From NCBI RefSeq assembly GCF_001179985.1, contig NZ_CVSI01000058.1:62001-126000 (forward strand): a stretch of DNA of 64,000 bases, given 5' to 3'. Position 1 is the stretch's first letter; each line of letters opens with the position of its first letter. This stretch comes from Candidatus Pelagibacter communis (GTDB lineage Bacteria; Pseudomonadota; Alphaproteobacteria; Pelagibacterales; Pelagibacteraceae). The notes beneath the pieces are model-generated. The model saw only the letters and a list, made by a program, of their open reading frames with translations. It searched no databases and had not been told where the DNA came from. This document shows, piece after piece, positions 9,705 through 19,895 of this stretch. The position numbers and the translations under genes were made by a program.

Positions 9705-9853
9705 TTTCAACTATCAAAACTACCTTATTTTTCAGAGCAATTTTTTAGATTTTTCAGATTGTCAAGCCCCATAATTCACCAAAAAATAATTTTTTTTGTG
9801 CTTGCATAAACCCTCAGGATAGAGTTCAATTATCCTTTTTACGAGGGGTCTTA

Positions 9854-10225
9854 ATGGAAGATAATTTTAATAAACACTTAGGTAGCAAACTTAAGTTAAG
9901 ACGCTTAGCATTGGGTTTAACTCAAACTAAAGTAGCTAAAGCAATCAACGTTACATTTCAACAAATTCAAAAATACGAAAAAGGAACAAATGGTGTTAGT
10001 TCAATGAGATTATTACAACTTTCTAACTATTTAAAGGTTCCTATAAGTTATTTTTTTGAAGATTTTTCAGAATACTTAATAAATGCTGAAAAAATTAAAG
10101 AAGGTCATTTAAGTATAAATTATAATTTTTTATTAAAAGTTTATTCAGAACTTTCTAGTGATCAAAAAATTAAATTCACTAAAAGTTTGGATACTGTAGT
10201 CAACAAAGTAGCTAAGACAGGATAG
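9854..10225 (+). CDS. PraR/PhrR-like XRE-family transcriptional regulator
   Basis: DNA-binding protein of 123 residues. The N-terminal Cro/CI helix-turn-helix (about residues 9-70) contains GSKLKLRRLALGLTQ and FQQIQKYEKGTNGVSS, ending in VPISYFFED. This pattern is close to rhizobial PraR/PhrR and related small alphaproteobacterial regulators (recognised from memory). The C-terminal 45 residues show no known domain. It has a strong ribosome-binding site (GAGGGG, 9843-9848). Its target is unknown. It follows the amino-acid transporter but is separated by 149 bases, so it may be an independent unit. Its stop lies only two bases from the facing tRNA-Asn gene. Confidence 0.88.
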   Translation: MEDNFNKHLGSKLKLRRLALGLTQTKVAKAINVTFQQIQKYEKGTNGVSSMRLLQLSNYLKVPISYFFEDFSEYLINAEKIKEGHLSINYNFLLKVYSELSSDQKIKFTKSLDTVVNKVAKTG

Positions 10226-10227
10226 TC

Positions 10228-10303
10228 TGGCTCCTCGGGCAGGACTCGAACCTGCGACCAATTGATTAACAGTCAACTGCTCTACCAACTGAGCTACCGA
10301 GGA
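10228..10303 (-). tRNA. tRNA-Asn (anticodon GTT)
   Basis: A 76-base tRNA with encoded CCA on the minus strand. Acceptor TCCTCGG/CCGAGGA and anticodon loop reading GTT within GACTGTTAATC. It faces the PraR-like gene and lies 51 bases downstream of tRNA-Cys, so the two tRNAs are probably transcribed together. Confidence 0.97.
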
Positions 10304-10354
10304 ATGTAAAAATCAAAATTTACTTTTTTTTGAGGTTAAAACAACTCTTTTTTT

Positions 10355-10428
10355 TGGAGGTAACGCCCGGAATCGAACCGGGATACAAGGATTTGCAATC
10401 CTCTGCGTAACCATTCCGCCACGTTACC
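10355..10428 (-). tRNA. tRNA-Cys (anticodon GCA)
   Basis: A 74-base tRNA with encoded CCA on the minus strand. Acceptor GGTAACG/CGTTACC, anticodon GCA in GGATTGCAAATCC, and T-arm CCCGGTTCGATTCCGGG. Its promoter would lie in the 118-base region shared with the divergent valS gene. Confidence 0.97.
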
Positions 10429-10505
10429 GTTAAAATGATTAACAAAACAATCTATTTGATGTTTATATATGAAATATTCTATCAAATTCAATCTAATTTT
10501 GATTG

Positions 10506-10533
10506 TTGTTTAATGTGTTTATTGAATTATAAA
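10506..10533 (+). promoter_or_regulatory. Possible promoter of valS
   Basis: TTGTTT (10506-10511) and TATAAA (10528-10533) are 16 bases apart and end 13 bases before the valS ATG, which would give a very short leader. In such A+T-rich DNA chance matches are common, so this is tentative. Confidence 0.35.
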
Positions 10534-10546
10534 CTATAAATCACTA

Positions 10547-13168
10547 ATGAGTTCAGAAAAATATATACATACAAAGGTAGAAAATAAGATTTATTCCTAT
10601 TGGGAAAAAAAACAACTTTTTAAACCAAAAAAAAATAAAAAAAAATATTCAATTGTAATACCACCACCTAATGTAACCGGAAGCTTACATATGGGGCACG
10701 CTTTAAACAATACGATCCAAGATTTGTTAATTAGATATCATAGAATGAATAATTATGAGACCTTGTGGCAACCTGGAACTGATCATGCAGGTATTGCAAC
10801 CCAGGCCTTAGTAGAGAAAAAGTTAGAAAGCCAAAATATAAATAAAAAATCCATCGGAAGAGACAAATTTGTAAAAAAAGTTTGGGAGTGGAAGAATGAA
10901 TACGGCGGAATAATTATTAATCAACTTAAAAAACTTGGATGTTCTTGTGATTGGTCGAGGAATGCATTTACTATGGATAAAAATTTATCCTCATCTGTAA
11001 TCAAAGTTTTCATAGATTTGTACAACAAAGGATTAATTTACAAGTCAAAAAAATTAGTAAATTGGGATACTGTTCTAAAAACAGCTATATCGGATTTAGA
11101 GGTTGATCAAAGAGAGGTTAATTCAAAGCTATACTATATAAATTACCAAATAGAGAATTCGTCAAATTTTATAACAATTGCAACCACTAGACCAGAAACC
11201 ATGCTTGGTGATACAGCGGTAGCTGTAAATCCTAAAGATGAAAGATATCAAAATTTAGTTGGAAAAAATGTTATTTTACCAATTACAAATAGAAAAATTA
11301 AAATTATAGCTGATGACTATGCAGATCCAGAGCAAGGTTCTGGAGCTGTTAAAATAACACCTGCGCATGACTTTAATGACTATGATGTTGGTATAAGAAA
11401 TAAATTAAAAATTATAAATATTTTCACTGAGGATGGTAAAATAAATAATAATGCACCAACTGAGTATGTTGGATTAGATAGATTTGAGGCTCGAAAAAAA
11501 ATACTTAATGAATTAGGCGATAAATTAATCAAAGAAGAAAAAATAAAAAATAAAGTTCCATATGGTGATAGATCAAATTCTGTTATCGAACCATACTTAA
11601 CTGAGCAATGGTTTGCAGATGCAAAGAAATTATCTATAAAAGCAAAGAAAATAGTTAAGAATAAAAAAACAAGTTTCTTTCCAAAAAATTGGTCTAAAAC
11701 ATATTTTCAATGGATGAATAATATAGAGCCGTGGTGTATATCAAGACAGTTATGGTGGGGTCATCAAATACCTGCTTGGTACGGTCCAGATAAAAAGATA
11801 TTTGTTGCAAATAATTTAAACGAAGCAAAAAAACTTGCTAAAAAAAAGTATAAAAAAGATGTTGAATTAATTAGAGATGAAGATGTATTAGACACGTGGT
11901 TCTCATCAGGTTTATGGGCTTTTGCAACTTTAGGATGGCCAAAAAAAAATGAATATTTAAAAAAGTTTTACCCAACATCTGTATTAGTTACTGGCTTTGA
12001 TATTATTTTTTTTTGGGTTGCAAGAATGATGATGTTTGGAATGGAATTTTTAAATAAAGAACCTTTTAAAGATATTTATGTTCATGCTTTAGTCAGAGAC
12101 GAGAAGGGTCAAAAAATGTCAAAATCTAAAGGAAATGTTATTGATCCCTTAGTGTTAATAGAAAAGTATAGCGCTGATGCATTAAGATTTACTTTATTGT
12201 CAATGGCTTCACCTGGTCGAGATGTGAAACTCTCAGAAGATAGAGTTAAAGGTTATAGAAATTTTTTAAATAAGTTGTGGAATGCTAATAACTTTTTATC
12301 TATGAATAAATGTGGTTTTAAAAAGTCAAAAAAATCACCAAAAATTAAACTTAATATAAATAAATGGATAATTTCAGAGTTAAATCAAACAACAAAGGAA
12401 ATAGAAAAAAACATAAAAGATTACAGATTTGATGAAGCTGCTAGAAATATCTATCAGTTTGTTTGGCATTCTTATTGTGATTGGTATTTAGAGCTTTCAA
12501 AAACCATTTTAAATTCTAAAGACAAAAAATCTATTAATGAGGTAAAATTAACAACTTCGTACGTTTTCAAAGAAATCTTAGTTTTATTACACCCATTTAT
12601 CCCGTTTATAACAGAGGAACTTTGGCTAAAGAATAAACTCGATAAATTGAATAGTAGTTATTTAATGCACACAAATTGGAGTTTAAATAAAATAAAAAGT
12701 GACAAAAATATAAAAGAAGTACAAAAAATAATTGATTTTATAAGCCAACTAAGATCTTTTAAAAATGAACTAAATGTAAGTCCTGGCTCTTTTGTTGATA
12801 TGTCATTAGCTAATTTACCAAAAAAAGATCAGGATTTTATTATTAAAAACGAAATTGTACTAAAAAGATTAGGTAGAATTAATAACTTCTTTGATAGTGA
12901 AAAAAACAAACCATCTGCAAATCTTGTGATTGCAGGTGATATATTTAAAATTTATTTTGATCAATCAGTTGATTTGTCATTAATTAAAGAGAATTTACTT
13001 AAAAGGCAGAGCAAATATGAGGCAGAATTAGATGTAATATCAAAAAGATTATCAAATAAAAGTTTTGTCGATAGGGCACCAAAAAATATTGTTGATCAAG
13101 AGAAAAATAACTATAATGAATTACAGAAAAATATTGATAAAATATCAATCACAGTTAAAGGTTTGTAA
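10547..13168 (+). CDS. valS: Valine--tRNA ligase
   Basis: Charges tRNA-Val (class I synthetase). 873 residues: HIGH-type motif in [15 protein letters not shown] (about residues 41-55), CP1 editing domain with [15 protein letters not shown] near 215-229, catalytic KMSKS in [14 protein letters not shown], an anticodon-binding helical domain, and a C-terminal coiled coil (last 60 residues, [11 protein letters not shown]...). Length is typical of bacterial ValRS. Its stop overlaps the ilvD start region at 13168, forming a run valS-ilvD-manC. Confidence 0.98.
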   Translation: MSSEKYIHTKVENKIYSYWEKKQLFKPKKNKKKYSIVIPPPNVTGSLHMGHALNNTIQDLLIRYHRMNNYETLWQPGTDHAGIATQALVEKKLESQNINKKSIGRDKFVKKVWEWKNEYGGIIINQLKKLGCSCDWSRNAFTMDKNLSSSVIKVFIDLYNKGLIYKSKKLVNWDTVLKTAISDLEVDQREVNSKLYYINYQIENSSNFITIATTRPETMLGDTAVAVNPKDERYQNLVGKNVILPITNRKIKIIADDYADPEQGSGAVKITPAHDFNDYDVGIRNKLKIINIFTEDGKINNNAPTEYVGLDRFEARKKILNELGDKLIKEEKIKNKVPYGDRSNSVIEPYLTEQWFADAKKLSIKAKKIVKNKKTSFFPKNWSKTYFQWMNNIEPWCISRQLWWGHQIPAWYGPDKKIFVANNLNEAKKLAKKKYKKDVELIRDEDVLDTWFSSGLWAFATLGWPKKNEYLKKFYPTSVLVTGFDIIFFWVARMMMFGMEFLNKEPFKDIYVHALVRDEKGQKMSKSKGNVIDPLVLIEKYSADALRFTLLSMASPGRDVKLSEDRVKGYRNFLNKLWNANNFLSMNKCGFKKSKKSPKIKLNINKWIISELNQTTKEIEKNIKDYRFDEAARNIYQFVWHSYCDWYLELSKTILNSKDKKSINEVKLTTSYVFKEILVLLHPFIPFITEELWLKNKLDKLNSSYLMHTNWSLNKIKSDKNIKEVQKIIDFISQLRSFKNELNVSPGSFVDMSLANLPKKDQDFIIKNEIVLKRLGRINNFFDSEKNKPSANLVIAGDIFKIYFDQSVDLSLIKENLLKRQSKYEAELDVISKRLSNKSFVDRAPKNIVDQEKNNYNELQKNIDKISITVKGL

Positions 13169-14883
13169 TGAAATTTAATAAGAAAAAATTACCAAGTAGA
13201 CATACTTCGCTAGGTCCAGATAAGGCACCTCAAAGATCTTTTTATTATGCAATGAAATTAACTGAAAAAGATGTTGCAAAACCTTTTGTAGGAGTAGTTT
13301 CAACATGGAATGAAGCTGCACCTTGTAATATTGCTTTAATGAGACAAGCACAGTCAGTTAAAAAAGGTGTTAAATCATCTGGAGGAACACCAAGAGAATT
13401 TTGTACAATCACAGTTACTGATGGTATTGCAATGGGACATGAAGGAATGAAATCTTCATTAGTTTCAAGAGATGTAATTGCGGATTCAACTGAACTAACT
13501 GTTAGAGGACATTGTTATGATGCTTTAGTAGGTGTTGCAGGTTGTGATAAATCTTTACCTGGTTTGATGATGGCAATGGTTAGATTAAATGTGCCAAGCG
13601 TATTTATTTATGGAGGCTCCATACTTCCTGGAAGATTTAACGGTAAAGATGTAACTGTAGTAGATGTTTTTGAAGGTGTAGGAAAATATTCTTCAGGACA
13701 AATGAATGCACATGCTTTAAGAAAATTAGAATTAAAAGCTTGTCCAAGTGCAGGTGCATGTGGAGGTCAATTTACAGCAAACACTATGGCATGTGTGTCA
13801 GAGGCGATGGGATTAGCATTGCCTTATTCAGCTGGAACTCCAGCACCCTACGAACAAAGAGATAAATTTGCATTACAAAGTGGAAAAGCTGTAATGAATT
13901 TGTTAGCAAAAAATATTAGACCAAGAGATATTGTTACAAGAAAAGCATTAGAAAATGCAGCAACAATTGTTGCAGCAACTGGAGGATCAACTAATGCTGC
14001 ATTACATTTACCAGCTATTGCAAATGAAATGGGGATTAAATTTGATTTAATGGATGTTGCTAAAATTTTTAAAAGAACTCCTTATCTTGCAGATTTAAAA
14101 CCAGGCGGAAGATATGTTGCAAAAGATATGTGGCTAGCAGGCGGTGTACCAATGTTATTAAGAACATTGTTAGACGGTGGATATATCCATGGTGACTGTA
14201 TGACTGTTACTGGAAAAACTATGAGACAAAATCTTAAAAATATCAAATTTAATCCAAAACAAAAAGTTATGAGAAAATATAACAATCCACTTTCTAATGA
14301 TGGTGGTGTTGTAGGTTTAAAAGGAAATCTTGCACCAGAAGGAGCAATTGTAAAAGTTGCAGGATTAAAAAAATTACAATTTACAGGAACAGCAAGATGT
14401 TTTGATACAGAAGAGTCTGCTTATAAGGCTGTTAAGAATAAAAAATATAAAGATGGAGACATAATTATTATTAGATACGAAGGTCCAAAAGGTGGCCCTG
14501 GTATGAGAGAAATGTTACAGACAACTGGTGCAATTTACGGCCAAGGAAAAGGAGAGAAGGTAGCGCTTATTACTGATGGTAGATTTTCAGGTGCAACAAG
14601 AGGTTTTTGTATTGGTCACGTTGGTCCAGAAGCATCTGTTGGAGGACCAATTGCATTACTTAGAAACGGAGACGTAATAGACATTGATGCTAAAAAAGGA
14701 ACTATCAATGTTAGATTGTCCAAAAAAGAATTGCAAAAAAGACGTAAAAAATGGAGACCTAAAAAGATTAACTTTGGTAATGGAACTCTTTGGAAGTATG
14801 CACAAACTGTTGGACCAGCATATTTAGGAGCGCCAACACATCCTGGTGGCAAAAACGAAGTTAAAGTTTACGCTGATATTTAA
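13168..14883 (+). CDS. ilvD: Dihydroxy-acid dehydratase
   Basis: Iron-sulfur enzyme of branched-chain amino-acid synthesis, converting dihydroxy-isovalerate and -methylvalerate to the 2-keto acids. 571 residues with conserved cysteines in [23 protein letters not shown] and [16 protein letters not shown], and the C-terminal [19 protein letters not shown]. Length matches the shorter IlvD form. It follows valS directly (TAATG overlap) and its own stop overlaps the manC start. Codon choice is more regular than in manC, consistent with good expression. Confidence 0.97.
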   Translation: MKFNKKKLPSRHTSLGPDKAPQRSFYYAMKLTEKDVAKPFVGVVSTWNEAAPCNIALMRQAQSVKKGVKSSGGTPREFCTITVTDGIAMGHEGMKSSLVSRDVIADSTELTVRGHCYDALVGVAGCDKSLPGLMMAMVRLNVPSVFIYGGSILPGRFNGKDVTVVDVFEGVGKYSSGQMNAHALRKLELKACPSAGACGGQFTANTMACVSEAMGLALPYSAGTPAPYEQRDKFALQSGKAVMNLLAKNIRPRDIVTRKALENAATIVAATGGSTNAALHLPAIANEMGIKFDLMDVAKIFKRTPYLADLKPGGRYVAKDMWLAGGVPMLLRTLLDGGYIHGDCMTVTGKTMRQNLKNIKFNPKQKVMRKYNNPLSNDGGVVGLKGNLAPEGAIVKVAGLKKLQFTGTARCFDTEESAYKAVKNKKYKDGDIIIIRYEGPKGGPGMREMLQTTGAIYGQGKGEKVALITDGRFSGATRGFCIGHVGPEASVGGPIALLRNGDVIDIDAKKGTINVRLSKKELQKRRKKWRPKKINFGNGTLWKYAQTVGPAYLGAPTHPGGKNEVKVYADI

Positions 14884-16085
14884 TGAAAATTAGACCGGTT
14901 ATTTTATGCGGTGGGGCAGGTACTAGACTTTGGCCCAAAAAATCTAATCATCAAGCAAAACAATTCATAGATTTCGGCGGTTGGACTTTAATTAATAAAA
15001 CTTTTGAAAGAATTAAAAGTAAAGTTTTTGATTACCCAATTATAAGCACTAATTCAAAGTATATTAAGGATATAAAAAAAGCTTTAAAGAAAAGTAAAAT
15101 TAAAAAGTATAAGATTATTTTAGAACCAGCAAAAAAGAATACTGCTCCTGCAATTTTAGCATCGGCATTAATAAAAGAAATTCCAAATAATCAGCCATTA
15201 ATGTATTTTACTGCTGATCATTTGATTGAAAAGCCGAACAAATTAATAACAGCTATTAACAAAAATAAGTCAAATTTAGACGAAAAAAATGTATTTATAT
15301 TTGGAATAAAACCAACAAGCCCGTCTAGTGAGTATGGATATTTCATTACCAAGAAAAAAAAGAGTATTAATAAGGTCACCAAATTTATTGAAAAACCTAA
15401 AGTATCGAGAGCAAAACAAGTAATTAGACAAAAAGGATATTGGAATTCTGGGATGTTTTTTTTGAGAAAAGACTCAATTATTAATAATTTTAAGAAATAT
15501 CAGCCTAATATTTTTCGAAACTGTAACAAAGCTGTAATAAAAGCTAAATATAAAAGCAATGTGTATTATTTAAATAAACAATCATTTTCTAAAGCTACAG
15601 CAAAATCGTTTGATTACGCAATACTTGAGAAAACTAAAAATATCAATGCGATCAAGCTTGATATTCCATGGTCAGATCTAGGGAGCTGGAAAGAAATCTG
15701 CAAAATGTATGGAAAAATTAAAAATAAATATTTTAAAAAGAAAAACGTATTTCATAGACCATGGGGCAGCTACACAAACTTATTTAAAGGCAAAGAATTT
15801 TTAATTAAAGAATTATTTGTTAAACCTAAAGGCATTTTAAGTCTTCAAAAACATTTCCATAGAGCAGAACATTGGGTGGTTACTCATGGTATTCCAAAGA
15901 TTACCTTAAATAAGAGTAAATTCCTAAAGAAACCCGGTGAAACTATATATATTCCACTAGGAGCTATTCACAGAATTGAAAATCCATTTAAAAAACCGGT
16001 TAAGATTATAGAAGCACAAATAGGCTCAATACTTAAAGAAACAGATATTGTTAGATATCAGGATGTATACGGCAGAGTAAAATAG
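14883..16085 (+). CDS. manC: Mannose-1-phosphate guanylyltransferase / mannose-6-phosphate isomerase
   Basis: Makes GDP-mannose for surface polysaccharide. 400 residues: N-terminal nucleotidyltransferase with VILCGGAGTRLWPKKS (residues 6-21), EPAKKNTAPAIL and FTADHLI, FIEKPK and WNSGMFFLR, followed by a type-II PMI cupin. The cupin shows RPWGSYTNL, LQKHFHRAEHWVV and IYIPLGAIHRIEN. The whole protein is about 70 residues shorter than typical bifunctional ManC/AlgA proteins of roughly 470 residues, but both halves keep their core motifs. The K-rich composition reflects A+T bias. It sits at the junction between valS-ilvD and the phosphate genes. Confidence 0.88.
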   Translation: MKIRPVILCGGAGTRLWPKKSNHQAKQFIDFGGWTLINKTFERIKSKVFDYPIISTNSKYIKDIKKALKKSKIKKYKIILEPAKKNTAPAILASALIKEIPNNQPLMYFTADHLIEKPNKLITAINKNKSNLDEKNVFIFGIKPTSPSSEYGYFITKKKKSINKVTKFIEKPKVSRAKQVIRQKGYWNSGMFFLRKDSIINNFKKYQPNIFRNCNKAVIKAKYKSNVYYLNKQSFSKATAKSFDYAILEKTKNINAIKLDIPWSDLGSWKEICKMYGKIKNKYFKKKNVFHRPWGSYTNLFKGKEFLIKELFVKPKGILSLQKHFHRAEHWVVTHGIPKITLNKSKFLKKPGETIYIPLGAIHRIENPFKKPVKIIEAQIGSILKETDIVRYQDVYGRVK

Positions 16086-16089
16086 TTCT

Positions 16090-17241
16090 ATGGAGTTACT
16101 TACTATAATCTTAATTTTCATAATTGGAATATTGTTTTTTTTATTACTCAAAAAGGAAAGGGTTCTAGGAATAAATTTAGAAGACAACCAAAAAGAAGTT
16201 AAAATAATTGAAAACAAAGATTATCAAAAAAATATTTTATCTTTATTAAATTATATACCAGAAGGCATAATAATAATAAATAAGTCAAAGGAAATTCTAT
16301 ATAACAATTCCTCAGCTCAAAAAAGATTTGAAACTAAATTGAATGAAAATATAAGCTCTTTTCTTAGGAATCCTGACTTGTTAATTTCAATAGAAAAAGC
16401 ATTTAATAATCAAAAAGTAAAAGATTTAGAAATTGAGATTAGAAATCCATCTGTTCTAAGAATGAATATCAGTTTATTTTACGATAATAATAATTTATTT
16501 TTCGACGAAGAATCTTGCATGTTATTTATAAGAGATTTAACTGAATTTTATAAATTTCAGCAGCTTAAATCTGACTTTGTTGCTAATGTCTCACATGAAT
16601 TAAGAACTCCATTACAATCAATTAAGATGGGATTGGAAACATTTGATAAAAATTCAGATATAAATAAGAATTCTGAAGTCAATAACTTATTACCTGTAAT
16701 GATATCTCAATCTGAGAGAATGGAAAATTTGATCAGGGATTTACTATCTTTGTCAAAAATTGAATTACAAGAACATATTAGACCAACCCATGAAATTAAT
16801 CTTATTGAGGTTATTGATTATGTGATTAAAACTTATGAAAACATTGTTAAAAAAAACAACGTAAACATTGAATTTCAAAAGACAGAAAATTTTAAAATTA
16901 TTGGTGATAGAGATAAATTAATTGAAATATTTACAAACCTTATTGATAATTCAATAAAATATAGTGATAAAAATAAAGAGATTAAAATTACAACTAAGAA
17001 AGAGGGAAATTTAAATATAGTTTCTGTAGAAGATCAAGGTATAGGCATACCAAAAGAATTCATCCATAGGATCACAGAAAGATTTTATACAGTAGATCCA
17101 AGCAAAAGTAGAAGCGTCGGTGGAACAGGACTTGGGTTAGCTATAGTTAAACATCTTGTATCTCAGCATAGAGGTGAAATGGATATTTCAAGCGTTCAAA
17201 ATCAAGGAACTAAAATAAGTGTTAAATTTAACTCTTTATAA
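16090..17241 (+). CDS. phoR: Phosphate regulon sensor histidine kinase PhoR
   Basis: Sensor kinase that, with PhoB and PhoU, reports phosphate supply through the Pst complex. 383 residues: one N-terminal membrane helix (about 3-20), a PAS-like region (about 45-150), H-box NVSHELRTPLQSIKMG (His near 172), N-box FTNLIDNSIKYSDK, and G-boxes EDQGIGIP and GGTGLGLAIVKHLV. The identity as PhoR rests on the domain layout plus the adjoining pst genes. PhoB is not next to it but lies at the far end of the cluster, after phoU. Confidence 0.9.
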   Translation: MELLTIILIFIIGILFFLLLKKERVLGINLEDNQKEVKIIENKDYQKNILSLLNYIPEGIIIINKSKEILYNNSSAQKRFETKLNENISSFLRNPDLLISIEKAFNNQKVKDLEIEIRNPSVLRMNISLFYDNNNLFFDEESCMLFIRDLTEFYKFQQLKSDFVANVSHELRTPLQSIKMGLETFDKNSDINKNSEVNNLLPVMISQSERMENLIRDLLSLSKIELQEHIRPTHEINLIEVIDYVIKTYENIVKKNNVNIEFQKTENFKIIGDRDKLIEIFTNLIDNSIKYSDKNKEIKITTKKEGNLNIVSVEDQGIGIPKEFIHRITERFYTVDPSKSRSVGGTGLGLAIVKHLVSQHRGEMDISSVQNQGTKISVKFNSL

Positions 17242-17261
17242 TTCAACTAAAAAGTTAGTCT

Positions 17262-17301
17262 TTGTCATAAAACTTTAACTTTATTTTAACAAAACTTTTA
17301 A
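17262..17301 (+). promoter_or_regulatory. Pho-box array before pstS
   Basis: Four seven-base repeats with four-base spacers: TTGTCAT, CTTTAAC, TTTTAAC and CTTTTAA at 17262, 17273, 17284 and 17295. The 11-base period and TTGTCAT-AAAA lead closely resemble the PhoB box (two 7-mers plus 4-base spacers). This suggests two PhoB dimers side by side upstream of pstS. Confidence 0.78.
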
Positions 17302-17351
17302 AATTTGAACTTAAACATTTGTTCATGAAAGAATCTAAACAAGGAGAAAAT

Positions 17352-18380
17352 ATGAATAGATTGTTAAAATTAATGTTAGGATTTCTAATAGTATTTAGTT
17401 TCGCTACTAATAGTTATTCAAGAGATCAAATTAAAATCGTAGGATCATCAACTGTTTATCCATATGCTACTGTTGTAGCAGAAAAATTTGGTAAAGGTGG
17501 AAAATTCAAAACGCCGGTTATCGAAAGCACTGGAACAGGCGGTGGAATGAAGTTATTCTGTGCTGGAGTTGGTGCCAATCATCCGGATATAACAAATGCC
17601 TCAAGAGCTATTAAGCCAAAAGAAAAAACATTATGTGAAAAAAATGGTGTTACTGATATCATTGAAATAGTTGTTGGTAATGATGGTATCTCATTTGCAC
17701 ATTCAGTAAATTCACCTGATGCTGATTTTACCAAAGAACAACTTTGGAGGGCTTTAGCTGCAAAAGTTGACGTAGATGGAAAGCTTGTTGAAAATCCATA
17801 TAAAAAATGGAGCGATATTGACACAAGTCTTCCAAACAAAAAAATTGAAATTTTAGTTGCACCACCGACATCTGGTACAAGAGACGCATGGAATTCGTTG
17901 GTTATGGCTAAAGGATGTACTAAAACTACTAAATCAATTTATGAAGCAGATGGTAAAAAAGCAAAAAAAGAGTGCGTAAAAATTAGAGAAGATGGTTATG
18001 CAGTTGAAGCAGGTGAAAATGACACTTTAATTGTTCAAAAACTTAGTTCGAATCCAGACGCATATGGTTTTTTTGGTTATAGTTATTTAGTTGCTAACAA
18101 AGATAAGATAAAAGCTTCAGCGGTTAATGGAGTAAAACCATCTTTACAGGGAATTCAAGATTACTCATATCCGATTGCAAGACCTTTATTTTTTTATGTA
18201 AAGAAGGCTCATGTTGGAGTAATTCCAGGTATTGAAGAATTTTTAAAAGAATTTACTTCAAAAAAAGCAATGAGTAACAGGGGATACTTAGCTCAAATAG
18301 GATTAGTCCCTTTGGCTTCAGATAAGTATCAATCAACAAGAACAGCTGCTTTAGAGTTAATTACAATTAACTTAAACTAA
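17352..18380 (+). CDS. pstS: Phosphate ABC transporter, periplasmic binding protein PstS
   Basis: High-affinity phosphate-binding protein. The start is placed at the ATG at 17352 because AAGGAG (17341-17346) sits just upstream and a signal peptide (RLLKLMLGFLIVFSFATNSYS) follows. An in-frame ATG at 17319 would add 11 unlikely residues. 342 residues. Phosphate-site motifs are GSSTVYPYA, ESTGTGGGMKLFCAGVG, ITNASRAIKPKE and PPTSGTRDAWNSL. It has a Pho-box array upstream and a terminator downstream, so it can be made separately from, and in excess of, the permease. Confidence 0.96.
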   Translation: MNRLLKLMLGFLIVFSFATNSYSRDQIKIVGSSTVYPYATVVAEKFGKGGKFKTPVIESTGTGGGMKLFCAGVGANHPDITNASRAIKPKEKTLCEKNGVTDIIEIVVGNDGISFAHSVNSPDADFTKEQLWRALAAKVDVDGKLVENPYKKWSDIDTSLPNKKIEILVAPPTSGTRDAWNSLVMAKGCTKTTKSIYEADGKKAKKECVKIREDGYAVEAGENDTLIVQKLSSNPDAYGFFGYSYLVANKDKIKASAVNGVKPSLQGIQDYSYPIARPLFFYVKKAHVGVIPGIEEFLKEFTSKKAMSNRGYLAQIGLVPLASDKYQSTRTAALELITINLN

Positions 18381-18394
18381 ATTCTACTTTCCTC

Positions 18395-18426
18395 AAAAAA
18401 GGCCAGTTTTACCTGGCCTTTTTTTT
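18395..18426 (+). terminator. Intrinsic terminator after pstS
   Basis: AAAAAAGGCCAG pairs with CTGGCCTTTTTT around the loop TTTTAC, followed by T residues. It separates pstS from pstCAB-phoU-phoB, which have their own Pho-box-like sequence 24 bases further on. Confidence 0.94.
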
Positions 18427-18449
18427 CTTATTACAATTTAAAGTTTAGT

Positions 18450-18467
18450 TTGTAACAATTCTGTAAC
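18450..18467 (+). promoter_or_regulatory. Pho box before pstC
   Basis: TTGTAAC and CTGTAAC separated by AATT: a clean 7-4-7 Pho-box match 24 bases before the pstC ATG. Together with the preceding terminator it suggests a second PhoB-controlled transcript for pstCAB-phoU-phoB. Confidence 0.72.
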
Positions 18468-18491
18468 ATTAAAAAGTTATCAATCTGGCGA

Positions 18492-19895
18492 ATGAACCTA
18501 GTTCTTATTTTTTTAATTATCATATTCTCATCGTCATTGTTTTTTTATGGTAGGTCAAAAACTAAAAGTTTAGCCATATCAGGAAATATAAAACTAAATG
18601 CTTTACCTAAATTCTATGGATATTATCTTGTTTTATGGTGCTCAATTCCTGCATTAGTTTTCTTATTGATTTGGTCATTATTCGAACCAGTTATTATAAA
18701 ATCAATTATAATTGATACTGCAGCAAAACAAGGTGCAATATTTAATGATAAAAATGAAGCGAATTTAGTATATGAAAAAATTAAAGCTATTCACTTAGGA
18801 ACTTATGTAGGGGAGTTGGATAGTATATTAAAAGAAAGCGCACTAGCTTATGCTAAATTTATTAATATATTCGCAAACTCAAAAGTAGTATTGATATTTG
18901 GAATAATCATCGCTTCTACACTTTACTCACTCAAAAAGATAAAAAACAATAATAAAGCAAGAGATGATGTTGAGGTTATTTTAAAAGGATTATTATTTGT
19001 GTCGTCATTAATAGCAATACTAACGACATTAGGAATAATATTGTCCTTACTTTTTGAAAGTATAAAATTTTTCTCTGTAATTAATATATTTGACTATTTA
19101 TTTGGCACTAACTGGAGTCCGCAGAGAGCATTTGTAAGAGATGCTTCTTCTATTACTCTTGCTGAGTACCAAGATTTAAAAGACGCATTTGGATTTGTTC
19201 CATTAATAGCTGGAACTGGTTTTATAGCTTTCTTAGCAATGCTTGTTGCTGTGCCGGTTGGTTTATTCTCCGGTATATATATGGCAGAATACGCATCGCT
19301 TAGAGTGAGAAGATTTTCAAAACCTGTTATTGAGATTTTAGCTGGGATTCCAACCGTAGTTTATGGTTTTTTTGCAGCATTAACAGTTGGGCCATTTTTT
19401 AGACAAGTGGGTGAAAATTTTGGACTTACTGTTTCCTCTGAAAGCGCTTTAGCAGCAGGGTTAATAATGGGTATAATGATTATCCCATACGTTTCATCTC
19501 TATCAGATGATGTAATTAATTCTGTACCTCAGTCATTAAGAGATGGTTCATACGCTGTGGGTGCCACAAAGTCAGAAACTATAAAAAAAGTTGTAATACC
19601 TGCTGCATTACCAGGAATTATTGGATCCATATTATTAGCTGTATCAAGAGCAATAGGGGAAACAATGATTGTAGTTATGGCTGCAGGTCTAGCAGCAAAT
19701 CTTACAATTAATCCTTTAGAGTCAACCACAACAATTACTACTCAAATTGTAATGATACTTGTCGGTGACCAAGAGTTTGATAGTCCGAAAACTCAATCAG
19801 CTTTTGCGTTAGGATTAACATTATTTATTGCTACACTAATTTTGAATTTCATTGCTCAAAGAGCAGTTAAAAAATATAGAGAAAAGTATGACTAA
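18492..19895 (+). CDS. pstC: Phosphate ABC transporter permease PstC
   Basis: Inner-membrane permease of the Pst phosphate importer. 467 residues, the long alphaproteobacterial form. An N-terminal extension with several extra membrane helices (about residues 1-200) precedes the core permease, which contains PVGLFSGIYMAEYAS, IEILAGIPTVVYGFFAA and the ATPase-contact loop GSYAVGATKSETIKKVVIPAALPG. A Pho box precedes it. The pstA start lies inside its last codons. Confidence 0.95.
   Translation: MNLVLIFLIIIFSSSLFFYGRSKTKSLAISGNIKLNALPKFYGYYLVLWCSIPALVFLLIWSLFEPVIIKSIIIDTAAKQGAIFNDKNEANLVYEKIKAIHLGTYVGELDSILKESALAYAKFINIFANSKVVLIFGIIIASTLYSLKKIKNNNKARDDVEVILKGLLFVSSLIAILTTLGIILSLLFESIKFFSVINIFDYLFGTNWSPQRAFVRDASSITLAEYQDLKDAFGFVPLIAGTGFIAFLAMLVAVPVGLFSGIYMAEYASLRVRRFSKPVIEILAGIPTVVYGFFAALTVGPFFRQVGENFGLTVSSESALAAGLIMGIMIIPYVSSLSDDVINSVPQSLRDGSYAVGATKSETIKKVVIPAALPGIIGSILLAVSRAIGETMIVVMAAGLAANLTINPLESTTTITTQIVMILVGDQEFDSPKTQSAFALGLTLFIATLILNFIAQRAVKKYREKYD

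Noticed and set aside
10459-10539. 26-codon frame before valS
   Set aside because: It covers the presumed promoter, has no ribosome-binding site and no recognisable pattern; likely chance.
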